DNA of 64,000 nt. Origin: Bradyrhizobium sp. AUGA SZCCT0158. GTDB lineage: Bacteria > Pseudomonadota > Alphaproteobacteria > Rhizobiales > Xanthobacteraceae. The stretch lies in assembly GCF_018130065.1 (NCBI RefSeq), contig NZ_JAFCME010000001.1:558001-622000 (forward strand), written 5' to 3'. Below, piece by piece: positions 36,013-44,610 of the stretch; positions within the stretch are counted from its first letter, which is position 1, and each line of letters opens with the position of its first letter. Made by a program: the position numbers and the translations under genes. The notes below the pieces were generated by a model. It was not told the origin of the DNA. It was given only the letters and a program-made list of their open reading frames with translations, and did no database searches.

Positions 36013-36890
36013 GCACGTGCTCCCTCACGCAGATCGGGGCGGGAAAGCAGCGTGGCCACACAACGAGAGAGCAAGACCTTCGCCAGATGCCGCCGCATAG
36101 CAGGGGTTGCCTGCTGATCCTCCTGCGGATCAAGCTCTTCGCTGAGCGCCGCGGAGGCACTGGCCAATACCTCCGATGTGACTGCGACGTTCACGAGATT
36201 CTCGGCGGCCTTGGCGAGCAACGGCCGATCGCCAACGGCGAAAAAGCCAAGGCGGAGATCAGCGAACTGGTCACCTTGAATAATCGCCTGCGCGGCCAAG
36301 CCGACAATGGCATAGTCACCTTGACGGCGGGCAAATTCATGGAAGAAGTGCGCGGAATCTTTCTGCGCGACAGGCAGTTCGACGGCAACCAGCAATTCCT
36401 GTGGCGAAAGTGCAGTCTCATAGATGCCGGTGAAGAATTCTTGAGCAGGGATTCGCCGCTCGCCCTGTGGCCCGCAAACAATGACGGTCGCGCCCAGTGC
36501 CACCATGCAAGCCGGCAATTCGGCAGCCGGATCCGCGTGCGCAAGGCTGCCGCCGAGCGTGCCGCGGTTGCGGATCGCCGGATGCGCGACATGAGAGGTA
36601 GCGTCCCTCAACAGAGGAGCATGGGTCGCGATTTCGGGAGATCCCAGGACGTCCACGTGACGCGTCAGCGCACGAACCGTTAAGACGTCGCCTTTCACAA
36701 CTATCCCGCGAAGCTCAGCCAATTCACCGATATCGACAATGAATTCGGGGGAGATCAGGCGCAGATTCATTGCCGGCATCAGGCTTTGGCCGCCGGATAA
36801 CACCTTGGCCTTGTCGCCATACGCAGCCAGCAACTCCAGCGCATTCACAACGCTGGTAGCGCGGGCGTAAGCGAAAGCCGAGGCTTTCAT
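36009..36890 (-). CDS. FAD-binding subunit (CoxM-like) of three-subunit molybdenum hydroxylase
   Basis: 293 residues. SGGQSLMPAMNLRL and RNRGTLGGSLAHADPAAELP are the two FAD-binding signatures of the medium subunit. It gives the enzyme a route to NAD or quinone, unlike the two other hydroxylases in the window, which lack an FAD subunit. ATG at 36890 follows GGGGGAGG about ten bases upstream. First gene of the operon and divergent from the LLM oxidoreductase, with about 187 bp between starts. Confidence 0.92.
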   Translation of the reverse strand: MKASAFAYARATSVVNALELLAAYGDKAKVLSGGQSLMPAMNLRLISPEFIVDIGELAELRGIVVKGDVLTVRALTRHVDVLGSPEIATHAPLLRDATSHVAHPAIRNRGTLGGSLAHADPAAELPACMVALGATVIVCGPQGERRIPAQEFFTGIYETALSPQELLVAVELPVAQKDSAHFFHEFARRQGDYAIVGLAAQAIIQGDQFADLRLGFFAVGDRPLLAKAAENLVNVAVTSEVLASASAALSEELDPQEDQQATPAMRRHLAKVLLSRCVATLLSRPDLREGARA

Positions 36891-37077
36891 TTCGACGCAA
36901 CCTCCCCCGGGCAGCATATCGTCATTTTCTTTGGATTAGACGGCGACAATTTTCAAAGGTCAAGTTTGTTTATCGAGTGATTATTTCGGTGCCTGCAATA
37001 TTGGGACTTGTTATCATGTTGCGGTCGAAGCAGGTTTCCCACCAACCGAAACGCCTGCCCTTGGGGAGGAGCAGACC

Positions 37078-38178
37078 ATGAAGCTTGGGTTCTTCACGAT
37101 GCCCATCCATCCTGTCGACAAGGATTGGCGGCTGTCTCTCAAGGAGGATCGCGAAGCCTTCCTGTTGGCCGACGAACTCGGGTACAGCGAAGCTTATGTC
37201 GGCGAGCACGTCACCGATAAGGCCGAGAACATCACTTCCTGCATCGCATTCATCGCCTGGCTTGCCGCGGCGACCAAGCAAATCAAGCTTGGTACCGGCA
37301 CCATCAACATGCCGAACACCCATCCGGCAGCGCTCGCAGCCTCGATCGCGATGCTCGATCACATGCTCGACGGCCGCCTGATCTTCGGTATTAGCCCCGG
37401 TGGGCTACTGTCCGACGCCGAAGTCTTCGGCAATCTCGGCGCAGATCGCAACGCGATGTTCCTGGAGGCGATCAATCAGGTCCTTGATATCTGGGCAAGC
37501 GAGCCACCGTATAACCTCCAGGGCAAGTACTGGAATGTATCGGTACAGAAAACCGTGATTGAGGACATTGGTCAGGGCTTCATCGCGCGCCCGCTACAAC
37601 GACCGCATCCGCCGATAGTGGTGACGGCAGTGGCGCCGTTCTCGAAAGGTGTGACCGAAGCCGCCGCACGTGGCTGGGATCCGATTTCGGCGAACTTTCT
37701 GATGCCGGCTTGGGTCAAAAGCCATTGGCCGAAATACGTTGAAGGCTGCGAACGCGTCGGCCGCCCCGCGGAGACGGCGAACTGGCGGGTCGCCAAAAGC
37801 ATATTTGTCGCCAAGGATGCCGCCACGGCAAAAGCCTATGCCACGGATCCGAACGGTCCATATGTCTATTATTATCGCTCGCTATTCACCAAGTTGAAGC
37901 GTGGCGGCCGTATCGAACTGTTCAAAACACGCCGCGATCAGCCCGACGAGGAAGTGACGCTCGAGTCGATCGGCGACAAGCTCATCATTCACGGCACACC
38001 CGATAGCGTGGCCGACCAACTGCTGGCTCTTCAGGAGGAGACCGGGCCCTTTGGTACGCTGCTCTATGCCGGCAAGGACTGGAAGGATCGCGAGCTTGGA
38101 CGTCAGTCGATGATCCTGATGGCCGAAAAGGTCATGCCGCGCATCAATACGGACATGTCCGGCAAGGCGTCCGGATAG
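37078..38178 (+). CDS. LLM-class flavin-dependent oxidoreductase
   Basis: 366 residues of luciferase-like monooxygenase fold (MKLGFFTMPIHP, AYVGEHVTDKAENI, IKLGTGTINMPNTHPAALA, GISPGGLLSDAEVFG), resembling limonene/alkane monooxygenase-type members. These use reduced FMN supplied by a separate reductase. GGGGAGGAG precedes the ATG. The deacetylase-type gene begins 24 bp after its stop; a flavin reductase gene lies 1.4 kb further on the opposite strand and is a candidate partner. Confidence 0.88.
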   Translation: MKLGFFTMPIHPVDKDWRLSLKEDREAFLLADELGYSEAYVGEHVTDKAENITSCIAFIAWLAAATKQIKLGTGTINMPNTHPAALAASIAMLDHMLDGRLIFGISPGGLLSDAEVFGNLGADRNAMFLEAINQVLDIWASEPPYNLQGKYWNVSVQKTVIEDIGQGFIARPLQRPHPPIVVTAVAPFSKGVTEAAARGWDPISANFLMPAWVKSHWPKYVEGCERVGRPAETANWRVAKSIFVAKDAATAKAYATDPNGPYVYYYRSLFTKLKRGGRIELFKTRRDQPDEEVTLESIGDKLIIHGTPDSVADQLLALQEETGPFGTLLYAGKDWKDRELGRQSMILMAEKVMPRINTDMSGKASG

Positions 38179-38202
38179 GTCAATTCAGTCAAGGAATCTG
38201 CC

Positions 38203-39078
38203 GTGGCTCTCAGTGATCGTATCCCCTATCAGGCCCAGATCGACCGACCGAAGTTGACGCTTCCCGGCGGCAAGAAGCTCGCAGTGTGGGTGATTCTCAA
38301 CGTCGAGGAATGGCGGATCGAGAACGCGATGCCGCGGACGGTGCTGAGCCCGCCGATGGGACAACCGCTGCTGCCTGACGTGCCGAACTGGTCCTGGCAT
38401 GAGTACGGCATGCGGGCCGGCTTCTGGCGACAGTTCAAGGCGCTGACCGACCGCAAGATGCCGGTAACGCTGGCCCTGAATGCCAATGTCTGCAATTCCT
38501 ATCCGCGCGTTGCGTCCGCCGCGCTCGAAGCCGGCTTCGAGTTTATGGGCCACGGATTCCAGCAGGGGCCAATGCACAAGCTCGACAATCAAGCCGATGC
38601 GATCAAGCGCTCCGTCGAAACAATCGCAGGATTTACCGGCAAATCACCGCGATCATGGGAGAGCCCGGGCCTCACCGAGACCGAGGAAACTCTCGATCTT
38701 CTGCGCCTCAACGGCATCGAATATCTGGCGGATTGGGTAATCGACGATCTGCCGCAGGATATCGCCACGCCCCACGGCACCATAACGACTATTCCCTATT
38801 CGGTCGAAACCAACGACATCGTCGTCCATGCACTGCAACATCAGCCCTCCGAGCAATTCCTGAAGCGTGGCATGGATCAGTTCGACCGGCTCTATCTCGA
38901 AGGCGAATCGAACGCGCGGATCATGGCGATCTCGATCCATCCCTATATTACGGGGGTCCCGCATCGCATCAAATATCTGGAAGCGCTGCTGGACTACGTC
39001 ATCAGCCATGACGGCGTGGCACTGATGACCGCAAGCGAGATCGGCGACTGGTATCGCGCGGAAACAGCTGGAAAATGA
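38203..39078 (+). CDS. polysaccharide-deacetylase-family hydrolase (PuuE allantoinase-like)
   Basis: 291 residues of NodB-homology/PuuE type: WVILNVEEWRIENAMPRTV, LALNANVCNSYPRVA, EFMGHGFQQGPMHKL and ISIHPYITGVPHRI. Members hydrolyse C-N bonds in cyclic ureides or imides (allantoin, cyclic imides) as well as N-acetyl groups. The asymmetric metal motif is partly altered compared with chitin deacetylases, as in PuuE. GTG start with AAGGAA upstream. Operon partner of the LLM oxygenase, suggesting oxidise-then-hydrolyse handling of an N-containing ring. Confidence 0.87.
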   Translation: MALSDRIPYQAQIDRPKLTLPGGKKLAVWVILNVEEWRIENAMPRTVLSPPMGQPLLPDVPNWSWHEYGMRAGFWRQFKALTDRKMPVTLALNANVCNSYPRVASAALEAGFEFMGHGFQQGPMHKLDNQADAIKRSVETIAGFTGKSPRSWESPGLTETEETLDLLRLNGIEYLADWVIDDLPQDIATPHGTITTIPYSVETNDIVVHALQHQPSEQFLKRGMDQFDRLYLEGESNARIMAISIHPYITGVPHRIKYLEALLDYVISHDGVALMTASEIGDWYRAETAGK

Positions 39079-39086
39079 CGGCTGGC

Positions 39087-39622
39087 TTATCCTGCCACCC
39101 TGATTGGTGCGCGGCGGACGTCCGGCGAGGATTCATTAACCCGCTCGAAGCCGGCCAGAAAGACATCCAGCGCATCGCTGATGATGCGATCCTTGTCTTC
39201 GAGCACCGACGATTCGTAGATGTATTTGCGGACGCCGTAATAGAAGATTCCACCGTGGAAGACCCAAGCCAGTTCAAGTTCGGTCGCACTCGGCTTGTTT
39301 TGCACGATAAGCCCGGCCTCATGACGGCACTCCCGGATGATCCGGGTCAGGATCTTGTCCTTGACCATGCCGACATACCAGCGATTGATGTCGAGGCCTT
39401 TCAAGCCCGAGTAGAGATAGATGCGAAGCCATTTCCGGGTGAAGATCGCGTCGGTATAGGCGCGATAGAATTCCAGCAGCCGGTCGCGAATCGGCCGTGA
39501 GCGGTCGGTCCTTCTTCCGAGAAAAATTCGGTCGCCTTCGCAAGAATTTCCCGGCGACGATCGTCGGGCGAGAGGCGCCTTTGCTTGGTGCCAGCACGTT
39601 TGGGCTTATCTTTCCTGATCAT
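39087..39622 (-). pseudogene. TetR-family regulator lacking its DNA-binding core (deletion plus frameshift)
   Basis: Starts at ATG 39622 (TGATG overlap with the flavin reductase stop) with the normal TetR opening RRLSPDDRRREILAKATEFF. Near 39510 it jumps from the end of helix 1 straight into sequence from another frame that encodes RPIRDRLLEFYRAYTDAIFT, and continues to a stop at 39087 (SSPDVRRAPIRVAG). Compared with relatives I recall, about 50 residues holding helices 2-3 are gone and the frame is broken. The product cannot bind DNA, so any repression of this locus by it has been lost. Confidence 0.85.
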
Positions 39623-40173
39623 CAGGATTTGCCGTCATCGCCGGCAAGGAAGCGGCCGAATCCGCCGCGTGCAAACAACAGGGGCTCCTGCCCATTATAA
39701 GTATAGGCTTCGACGGCTCCCAGGAAGATGATGTGGTCACCGCCGTAATATCGATTGGCGGCACGGCACTGAAAACTTGCGACGCTGTCAGCAAGCACCG
39801 GCGCGTTGCCGAGTCCTGGCGTCCAGCTCACGCCGGCGAACTTGTCGGCGGAGGATTTTGCGAATTGCGAGGCCAATGTCTGCTGAGAAGCACCGAGAAC
39901 ATTGACTGCGAAATGGCTGGCGTTCTGGAAGATGGTCAAGCCCTGCGAGAACATGCCGAGGCTCCACAGGACCAGCGGCGGATTCAGCGAAACTGAGGCA
40001 AAGGAGTTACAGGTCACGCCATATGGCTTTCCGTCAGCCGCCATCGCTGTAACAATAGTGACGCCGGTAGCGAACGTACCGAGCGCATTTCGAAAATCCC
40101 GGGGATCGATCGCCGAGTTGTCGCTGGCGAACTCGTTAGCGGGATCGGCTGGATGTTTGGGTGCGTCGGACAT
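39622..40173 (-). CDS. flavin reductase (HpaC/RutF-type) of a two-component monooxygenase
   Basis: 183 residues with the flavin-reductase-like split-barrel pattern: FRNALGTFATGVTIVTAMA, NSFASVSLNPPLVLWSLG, HFAVNVLGASQQTLASQFA. It reduces FMN or FAD with NAD(P)H and hands it to a partner oxygenase. It lies 10 bp after the acyl-CoA-dehydrogenase-like oxygenase gene on the same strand, which is the obvious partner. Confidence 0.9.
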   Translation of the reverse strand: MSDAPKHPADPANEFASDNSAIDPRDFRNALGTFATGVTIVTAMAADGKPYGVTCNSFASVSLNPPLVLWSLGMFSQGLTIFQNASHFAVNVLGASQQTLASQFAKSSADKFAGVSWTPGLGNAPVLADSVASFQCRAANRYYGGDHIIFLGAVEAYTYNGQEPLLFARGGFGRFLAGDDGKS

Positions 40174-40183
40174 CCACCTCGCC

Positions 40184-41410
40184 TCAGAGCGTCAGGTTTT
40201 CGGACGGCAGGCCAAGCGCTACACGTCCATAATTGGTTCCCGCCGCATCGAAATTGAACGCGAGGTGCGAATTCACCGCGTGGGCATCGCGAAACTGCCG
40301 CTGCAACGCACCTGACGTAAACAGACTGCGCGCGCCGCTTGCAGCAAACAGCAGCGACACGGCGTCAGTGCAAAGGTTGACCGAAAATGCGCCGTCACGC
40401 CTCAATCGTGTCTTGTCTGCTATGTCCGGAACGTGACCACGTCGAGCATCCGCCATCGCATCGATGCAGTTCGTGCGCATGACCAGCCGCGCCGCGTCGA
40501 TCTTGGCGGAGGCTTCCGCGATCTTGATCTGGGTCGTCTGCATATCGCTAAGCTTGGCACGATTATAGGTCGAGGCGCGATGACGTGCGAATTCGACATA
40601 ATCATTCAAACAGGCCTGTGCATTACCCAGACCGACGCCTGATAATACATAAGGGAACAACGAGAAAACCGGCAGCGCATAAAGGGCGTTTGGATTGATC
40701 GCACTCCCCGGGGTTGGCCCGCCGGTAAGATCGCTGACGGCGACCGTCATCTGCTCCGCGACGAAGGCGTCCGTGACGCTAACATCGTTCGATCCGGTCC
40801 CGCACAGACCGGTCGCGTTCCAGGTATCGTTGATCTTGTAGTCGCTCTTGTTGAGCAGGAATATCCGGTATTCGATGCCGTCGGCGTCATCGTCGGATGA
40901 AACCACGCTGGCGAGCATGTTCCAATCGCAGGATTCGACGCCTGAGGAAAACGGCCAGTGGCCGTTCAGCACATAACCGCCAGCGACCTTTCTGGCGCGG
41001 CCGGCTGGAAAGATGAATGACGAGGCGATCAATGCATCGGCGTCCTTGTTCCAGACGGCGTCCTGCGCATGGCGGTCAAACATGCCCAGCATCCAGTGAT
41101 GGCTTGCAAGGTTGGCAAAATTCCACGCTACGGACGCATCCGCCTGCCCCAGCGCATCGGCGCAATCGACCAGTGCAACATAGTCGAGTTCGGAGCCGCC
41201 GACGCGTTTGGGCTGCACGATCCGGAACAGGCCGGCATCGTGTAAATCTCGCTCGGTCTCCGGTGGCAGGCGCCGCAGTTCTTCGGTCCTGGCAGCACGC
41301 TCCCGCAGCTTCGGGATCAACGCTCTGGCGCGCGCGACGATAGCGGCATAGCTGCCCGTACCCGGTCCCGCGAGCGAACTTGCATCTGGCCTGCGGCCGT
41401 CCCCTGGCAT
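40184..41410 (-). CDS. flavin-dependent monooxygenase of acyl-CoA dehydrogenase fold (HsaA-like)
   Basis: 408 residues with acyl-CoA dehydrogenase domains (RLPPETERDLHDAGLFRIVQ, HWMLGMFDRHAQDAVW, GYVLNGHWPFSSGVESCDW) and a C-terminal helical domain ending RVALGLPSENLTL. This group includes HsaA-type hydroxylases of phenolic compounds that use reduced flavin rather than dehydrogenating a CoA ester. ATG at 41410 has AAGGAA upstream; a TTG six codons earlier is less likely. Paired with the flavin reductase. Confidence 0.88.
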   Translation of the reverse strand: MPGDGRRPDASSLAGPGTGSYAAIVARARALIPKLRERAARTEELRRLPPETERDLHDAGLFRIVQPKRVGGSELDYVALVDCADALGQADASVAWNFANLASHHWMLGMFDRHAQDAVWNKDADALIASSFIFPAGRARKVAGGYVLNGHWPFSSGVESCDWNMLASVVSSDDDADGIEYRIFLLNKSDYKINDTWNATGLCGTGSNDVSVTDAFVAEQMTVAVSDLTGGPTPGSAINPNALYALPVFSLFPYVLSGVGLGNAQACLNDYVEFARHRASTYNRAKLSDMQTTQIKIAEASAKIDAARLVMRTNCIDAMADARRGHVPDIADKTRLRRDGAFSVNLCTDAVSLLFAASGARSLFTSGALQRQFRDAHAVNSHLAFNFDAAGTNYGRVALGLPSENLTL

Positions 41411-41556
41411 TGGCGTTTCCTTGCCCAACCCGTCGTTGCGAACTGGAAGCGGTTGAGCCTGGCCAGTCTACCGCCTCACCGCCAATGATCAAGGCGCGCG
41501 GAATACGGCTCTTCCGCCAAATGGGGCTGCTGCAACCTATGCATCGTGCTAACAAC

Positions 41557-41588
41557 GAAAAGAGCCCGGCGGCCGTCAGGCCGCCGGG
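41557..41588 (-). terminator. intrinsic terminator after the terminase gene
   Basis: CCCGGCGGCC (41565-41574) and GGCCGCCGGG (41579-41588) form a perfect 10-bp stem with a GTCA loop. On the minus strand the stem is followed by CTCTTTTCG. It sits about 35 bp beyond the terminase stop, so it terminates minus-strand transcription from the phage-like block. Confidence 0.75.
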
Positions 41589-41622
41589 GCGAGGAGTACT
41601 TCGAAAGAATGCTGGACGCTGG

Positions 41623-42627
41623 CTATCCAATGAGCTTGCGCCAATAAAGCGTATTTGGCCAAGCCCATGGGACTGGCGGCTGAAACAGCCGGTAACCCTT
41701 GCTGCGCAACCAATTGACGTGAAACGCCAGCACCTGCCCCACGGATTCGTAATAATCCAGGATCCGAATTTCGGCTCCCACCCATTGCACGATCCAGATC
41801 GTGAAAGCATCGGCCGTCGCGCCTGAGCCGCCGATGTCGATGAAGGCGCGCAGCGGCAACAGCGGATCGGCCGAGACCTTGCCGATCCGTCCGTCGCTGC
41901 GCGCCTGCGACAGCATCCCGGCGAAGTATGCGCCCTCGAACGCGCCGATGTAGTCGCCCTCCCAGATGTGGTCATAGCGATCCGGATAGAGCGACAAATC
42001 GAGTTGCCGCTCCTCCTCCAGCACGGAGGGAAACCAGGGATTGTCACGCCAGCTCGCCTTGATCACGCACGCACCCGGCGGCTTGCGCGTCCGCAGGAAA
42101 TCGTCGATCGCATCAGACTTCCGGCGCGGGTTCCAGCTCGCCCACAATTCCGAGCGTTCGGCGCGGATCGTCGGTCGCAGCAGCGACAGGCTGCGCGCGC
42201 TCAGATTCTGAGCCTCGTCGATCCAGGCAACGCGAAACCCCTCAAGCGATTTGATGGAATCCGCAGTGTGATCCTGCATCCCCCGAAAGATGATGATGCC
42301 GTCTCCGGGCGTTTCGATCTTGTCGCTGTAGAGCTTGAAACCGCTGCCGACGCCGAGCGCGGCGATCTTGCTCTCGATCAACCGCTTGCTCGACTGCGCC
42401 AACGTCCGTTGCGCCTCACGAATGCAAACCGCGAGCGTGCCGCGCTCGGCCTGGCAGGTCTCGACCAGAAGCTCGCCAAAAAAATGCGATTTTCCGGAAC
42501 CCCTGCCGCCAAAGGCTGCGCGGTACCTGCTGGGCCGAAGCAACGGCTCAAATACTTTCGCCGTGGGGATCGTCAGGGTTGACGATGAGCCGCTCGATCC
42601 GTTCGGGAGGCTTTTTCGAACCGTCAT
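41623..42627 (-). CDS. PBSX-type phage terminase large subunit, C-terminally truncated
   Basis: About 334 residues. Walker A FGGRGSGKSHFFGE, Walker B RVAWIDEAQNL and SLYPDRYDHIWEGDY identify the packaging ATPase; AFIDIGGSGATADAFTIW starts the nuclease domain. The protein ends soon after GYRLFQPPVPWAWPN, short of the usual 400-plus residues, so the nuclease domain is incomplete. No portal, capsid or tail genes are nearby, so this is a prophage remnant. The start is uncertain: ATG 42627 overlaps the upstream small gene, and a later non-ATG start is possible. Confidence 0.8.
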   Translation of the reverse strand: MTVRKSLPNGSSGSSSTLTIPTAKVFEPLLRPSRYRAAFGGRGSGKSHFFGELLVETCQAERGTLAVCIREAQRTLAQSSKRLIESKIAALGVGSGFKLYSDKIETPGDGIIIFRGMQDHTADSIKSLEGFRVAWIDEAQNLSARSLSLLRPTIRAERSELWASWNPRRKSDAIDDFLRTRKPPGACVIKASWRDNPWFPSVLEEERQLDLSLYPDRYDHIWEGDYIGAFEGAYFAGMLSQARSDGRIGKVSADPLLPLRAFIDIGGSGATADAFTIWIVQWVGAEIRILDYYESVGQVLAFHVNWLRSKGYRLFQPPVPWAWPNTLYWRKLIG

Positions 42628-42805
42628 TACCGCTCTCCGATGGTTGCATGGCTTTGCCCCAGCCGCGATCGAGGACGGCGTTGGCCGCCGAGACGCGCGC
42701 CGCAGGCGTCGCATCCTTGCTTTGCATGATTTTGACCAGGACGTTGATGGCCGTCTTGGTGTGGCTCCGTGCCAGTGAGCGGATGTCTGCCAAGGGTCTT
42801 CTCAC
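42548..42805 (-). CDS. small protein preceding the terminase (possible small-terminase remnant)
   Basis: 85 residues (RRPLADIRSLARSHTKTAI, then SKDATPAARVSAANAVLDRG). The helical, Ala-rich central region resembles the short proteins encoded beside PBSX-type terminases. GTG start overlapping the preceding stop as GTGA. It overlaps the 5' end of the terminase gene in another frame. Function not established. Confidence 0.7.
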   Translation of the reverse strand: MRRPLADIRSLARSHTKTAINVLVKIMQSKDATPAARVSAANAVLDRGWGKAMQPSESGNDGSKKPPERIERLIVNPDDPHGESI

Positions 42806-42966
42806 CGCGTCTCGTCATGATCCGCCGTGACGTATTCGCACGGCGTAAGATCGGTCGGGTCCGCCGCAGGCTCGTGCACCGCGGAGCGGAACGCGATTGT
42901 CGGGAAATCGGTCTGTTCATGATCATGCCTGGGGCGAGGGATGAACTGGATGATTACGGCACTCAT
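42802..42966 (-). CDS. short conserved protein (MSAVIIQF type)
   Basis: 54 residues beginning MSAVIIQFIPRPRHDHEQ, with TDFPTIAFRS in the middle. I recall this short family from Bradyrhizobium genomes, without known function. GGGAGGA gives an excellent ribosome-binding site. It is coupled to the next gene by a GTGA overlap. Its 5' half lies in the 0.5-kb duplicated segment, and a degraded second copy is at 45861-45983. Confidence 0.75.
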   Translation of the reverse strand: MSAVIIQFIPRPRHDHEQTDFPTIAFRSAVHEPAADPTDLTPCEYVTADHDETR

Positions 42967-43418
42967 GACGGATCCTCCCATACCGCGATTGCAATCAGGC
43001 CGATCAGCGCGAGCGATATCAGATATGCGGTCATCGGCTTCTCTTAAGGAAATAAAATGCGCGGCATGATCGCTGGCGTGCAATCATTTCGGGCGCGAAC
43101 CGTATCCCTGATACAGGGGCCGCTTGCGGTCGTGACCTTGGCCACGCCGCACGCCGGCACGTTCGCGCGTGCCGGCTAATGATGATCTCAAAGGTTCGAA
43201 CGGCGGCGCGCCCGCGACGCCTCAGGCGACGGGCGTTGGGAGTTGGGGCGTCGTGACAAGCGGCCGCCGTCCGATTGGAAAATTTTCAAACAAAAAGCCC
43301 GCGGCGGATTTCTCCGCCCGGGCTGTGCACGATTTTCGCGATGATGATGATGTGCCGGTGATTTGCCCGACGTGTCAAATGTTTTTCAAGCCGTCAATCA
43401 ATTGCAGAAAATCAGGGA
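42900..43418. repeat. 0.5-kb direct duplication, copy A
   Basis: About 519 bp that match 45918-46428 in the same orientation at high identity, including the 5' part of the MSAVIIQF-type gene, an almost identical core from GGCATGATCGCTGG through TCCGATTGGAAAAT, a terminator hairpin and the GATTTGCCCGACGTGTCAA unit. The copies are about 3 kb apart and differ by substitutions, short indels and a 7-base tandem slip. No transposase or target-site duplication is visible. Confidence 0.85.
43296..43324 (-). terminator. hairpin terminator within repeat copy A
   Basis: AGCCCG-GGCGGA paired across a short loop with TCCGCC-CGGGCT. Read on the minus strand it is followed by TTTTTGTTTG, a good intrinsic terminator for the hypothetical gene that ends at 43483. 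The same hairpin recurs at 46309 and, more diverged, near 46488. Confidence 0.75.
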
Positions 43419-43482
43419 GCGTCGATGCGATAGGCCTCGCCTGACAACAACGCGCGAGCCGACGGAATTCTGGTCTTCGAGA

Positions 43483-44610
43483 TTATCGCTGCTGGGCGGC
43501 AAGCAAAAGCGCGAGCAGCCCGCCGGGCGGCGGCTGATCCGGATTGTCAGGATCGATGCCCGAAAGCGCTGCGATCCGACCTGCAAGGCCGCCCATCGGG
43601 CTTGGACTGACTGAGGGAGCGAGGGATGCTCCCGGCGCGCCACGCTCGAATATGGGAGCCTCCGGTTCGTTGGCGCTCAGCTCGTTCAGATGTTGAATGT
43701 GCTCCAGCAACGTGGAGGCCGTTGGATCCTGCGATTGCCCCAGCCTGGACGAAGAGCTGCCGCCACTGGCTGCGCGGGACAAGGCATCGTTTCCGCTGAC
43801 GAAGGCGTTTCGGCGTTGCGGCGGCGGCGCCGCTCGCATCGGATGCGGCGGACCGAGGCCCGCCAGAGGCGCGGCCCAGTCGGTGCGGCTGCTAGACGCG
43901 TTCAGTTGATCGGGAAGAACGAACTGCGCGGCCGGAGCGCCGGTGTCGGATACGGACGCTGGCGGCGGATTGCCATCCCGCCGGTTGACATACCGTATCG
44001 GCTTGGTGCCGACGCCAGGCGCTTCGGAAAAGTAAGTCGATCCCCGGATCGGCGGTAGTGTCATCCACAACGGCATCGGCTTGTCGTTGAATATTCCGGG
44101 TGGCTTGCCGGGGTCAGCCTGCGGCAGGGGCAGGTTCGGATTGCGCGGCGTAATGCCGGCAGGCGAAGAGGTCCAATTTCCGAAGCGTTCGCGCGGCGGC
44201 TCATCAGCAATCATCCGTTCGAGGTAGCGAATAGGACGGCCCCCTAAGATATTGCCCTTGCCCTCCGAAACATCAACAGGCGCTGAGCAAGGACCAATCG
44301 GAGCTTCGAACGGCTCGTTCAACCCTGGAGTAAAGAAATCCAGAAGTTCACCCGCAGGACCCAACGGATCACGCGCCACACCTGTTGCGGGTGGGAGCTC
44401 ACCAGCTCGCAAGGCCGAGGCAGCAAACGAATTGCTGTTCTGATGCTGGCCACGGTAAGCGATCCCCGCGCGGTTGACGCCATGCGCAAAGATCTGCATT
44501 CGTGCGAGATGACCGCTGAGATCATCGCCCTCAGCAATTATTTCATAAGGAGCGCTTGGATCGTCGCTCTTCTCTTTCTGTCTGTCGAACACGCTCCGGT
44601 CGCGAACCAT
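43483..44610 (-). CDS. Pro/Gly-rich hypothetical protein, likely 3' part of a frameshifted gene
   Basis: 375 codons from ATG 44610. The first part (PSAPYEIIAEGDDLSGHLA, FAHGVNRAGIAYRGQHQNSN) looks folded, and the rest is Pro, Gly and Ser rich and probably disordered. No family recognised. The gene at 44543-44839 upstream overlaps it in another frame and appears to be its natural N-terminus, so a single frameshift around 44545-44628 may have split one gene of about 450 residues. It ends just upstream of the terminator at 43296. Confidence 0.6.
   Translation of the reverse strand: MVRDRSVFDRQKEKSDDPSAPYEIIAEGDDLSGHLARMQIFAHGVNRAGIAYRGQHQNSNSFAASALRAGELPPATGVARDPLGPAGELLDFFTPGLNEPFEAPIGPCSAPVDVSEGKGNILGGRPIRYLERMIADEPPRERFGNWTSSPAGITPRNPNLPLPQADPGKPPGIFNDKPMPLWMTLPPIRGSTYFSEAPGVGTKPIRYVNRRDGNPPPASVSDTGAPAAQFVLPDQLNASSSRTDWAAPLAGLGPPHPMRAAPPPQRRNAFVSGNDALSRAASGGSSSSRLGQSQDPTASTLLEHIQHLNELSANEPEAPIFERGAPGASLAPSVSPSPMGGLAGRIAALSGIDPDNPDQPPPGGLLALLLAAQQR

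Noticed and set aside
33140..36890. Calling the three-subunit enzyme a CO dehydrogenase.
   Set aside because: The large subunit lacks both the AYxCSFR and AYRGAGR signatures.
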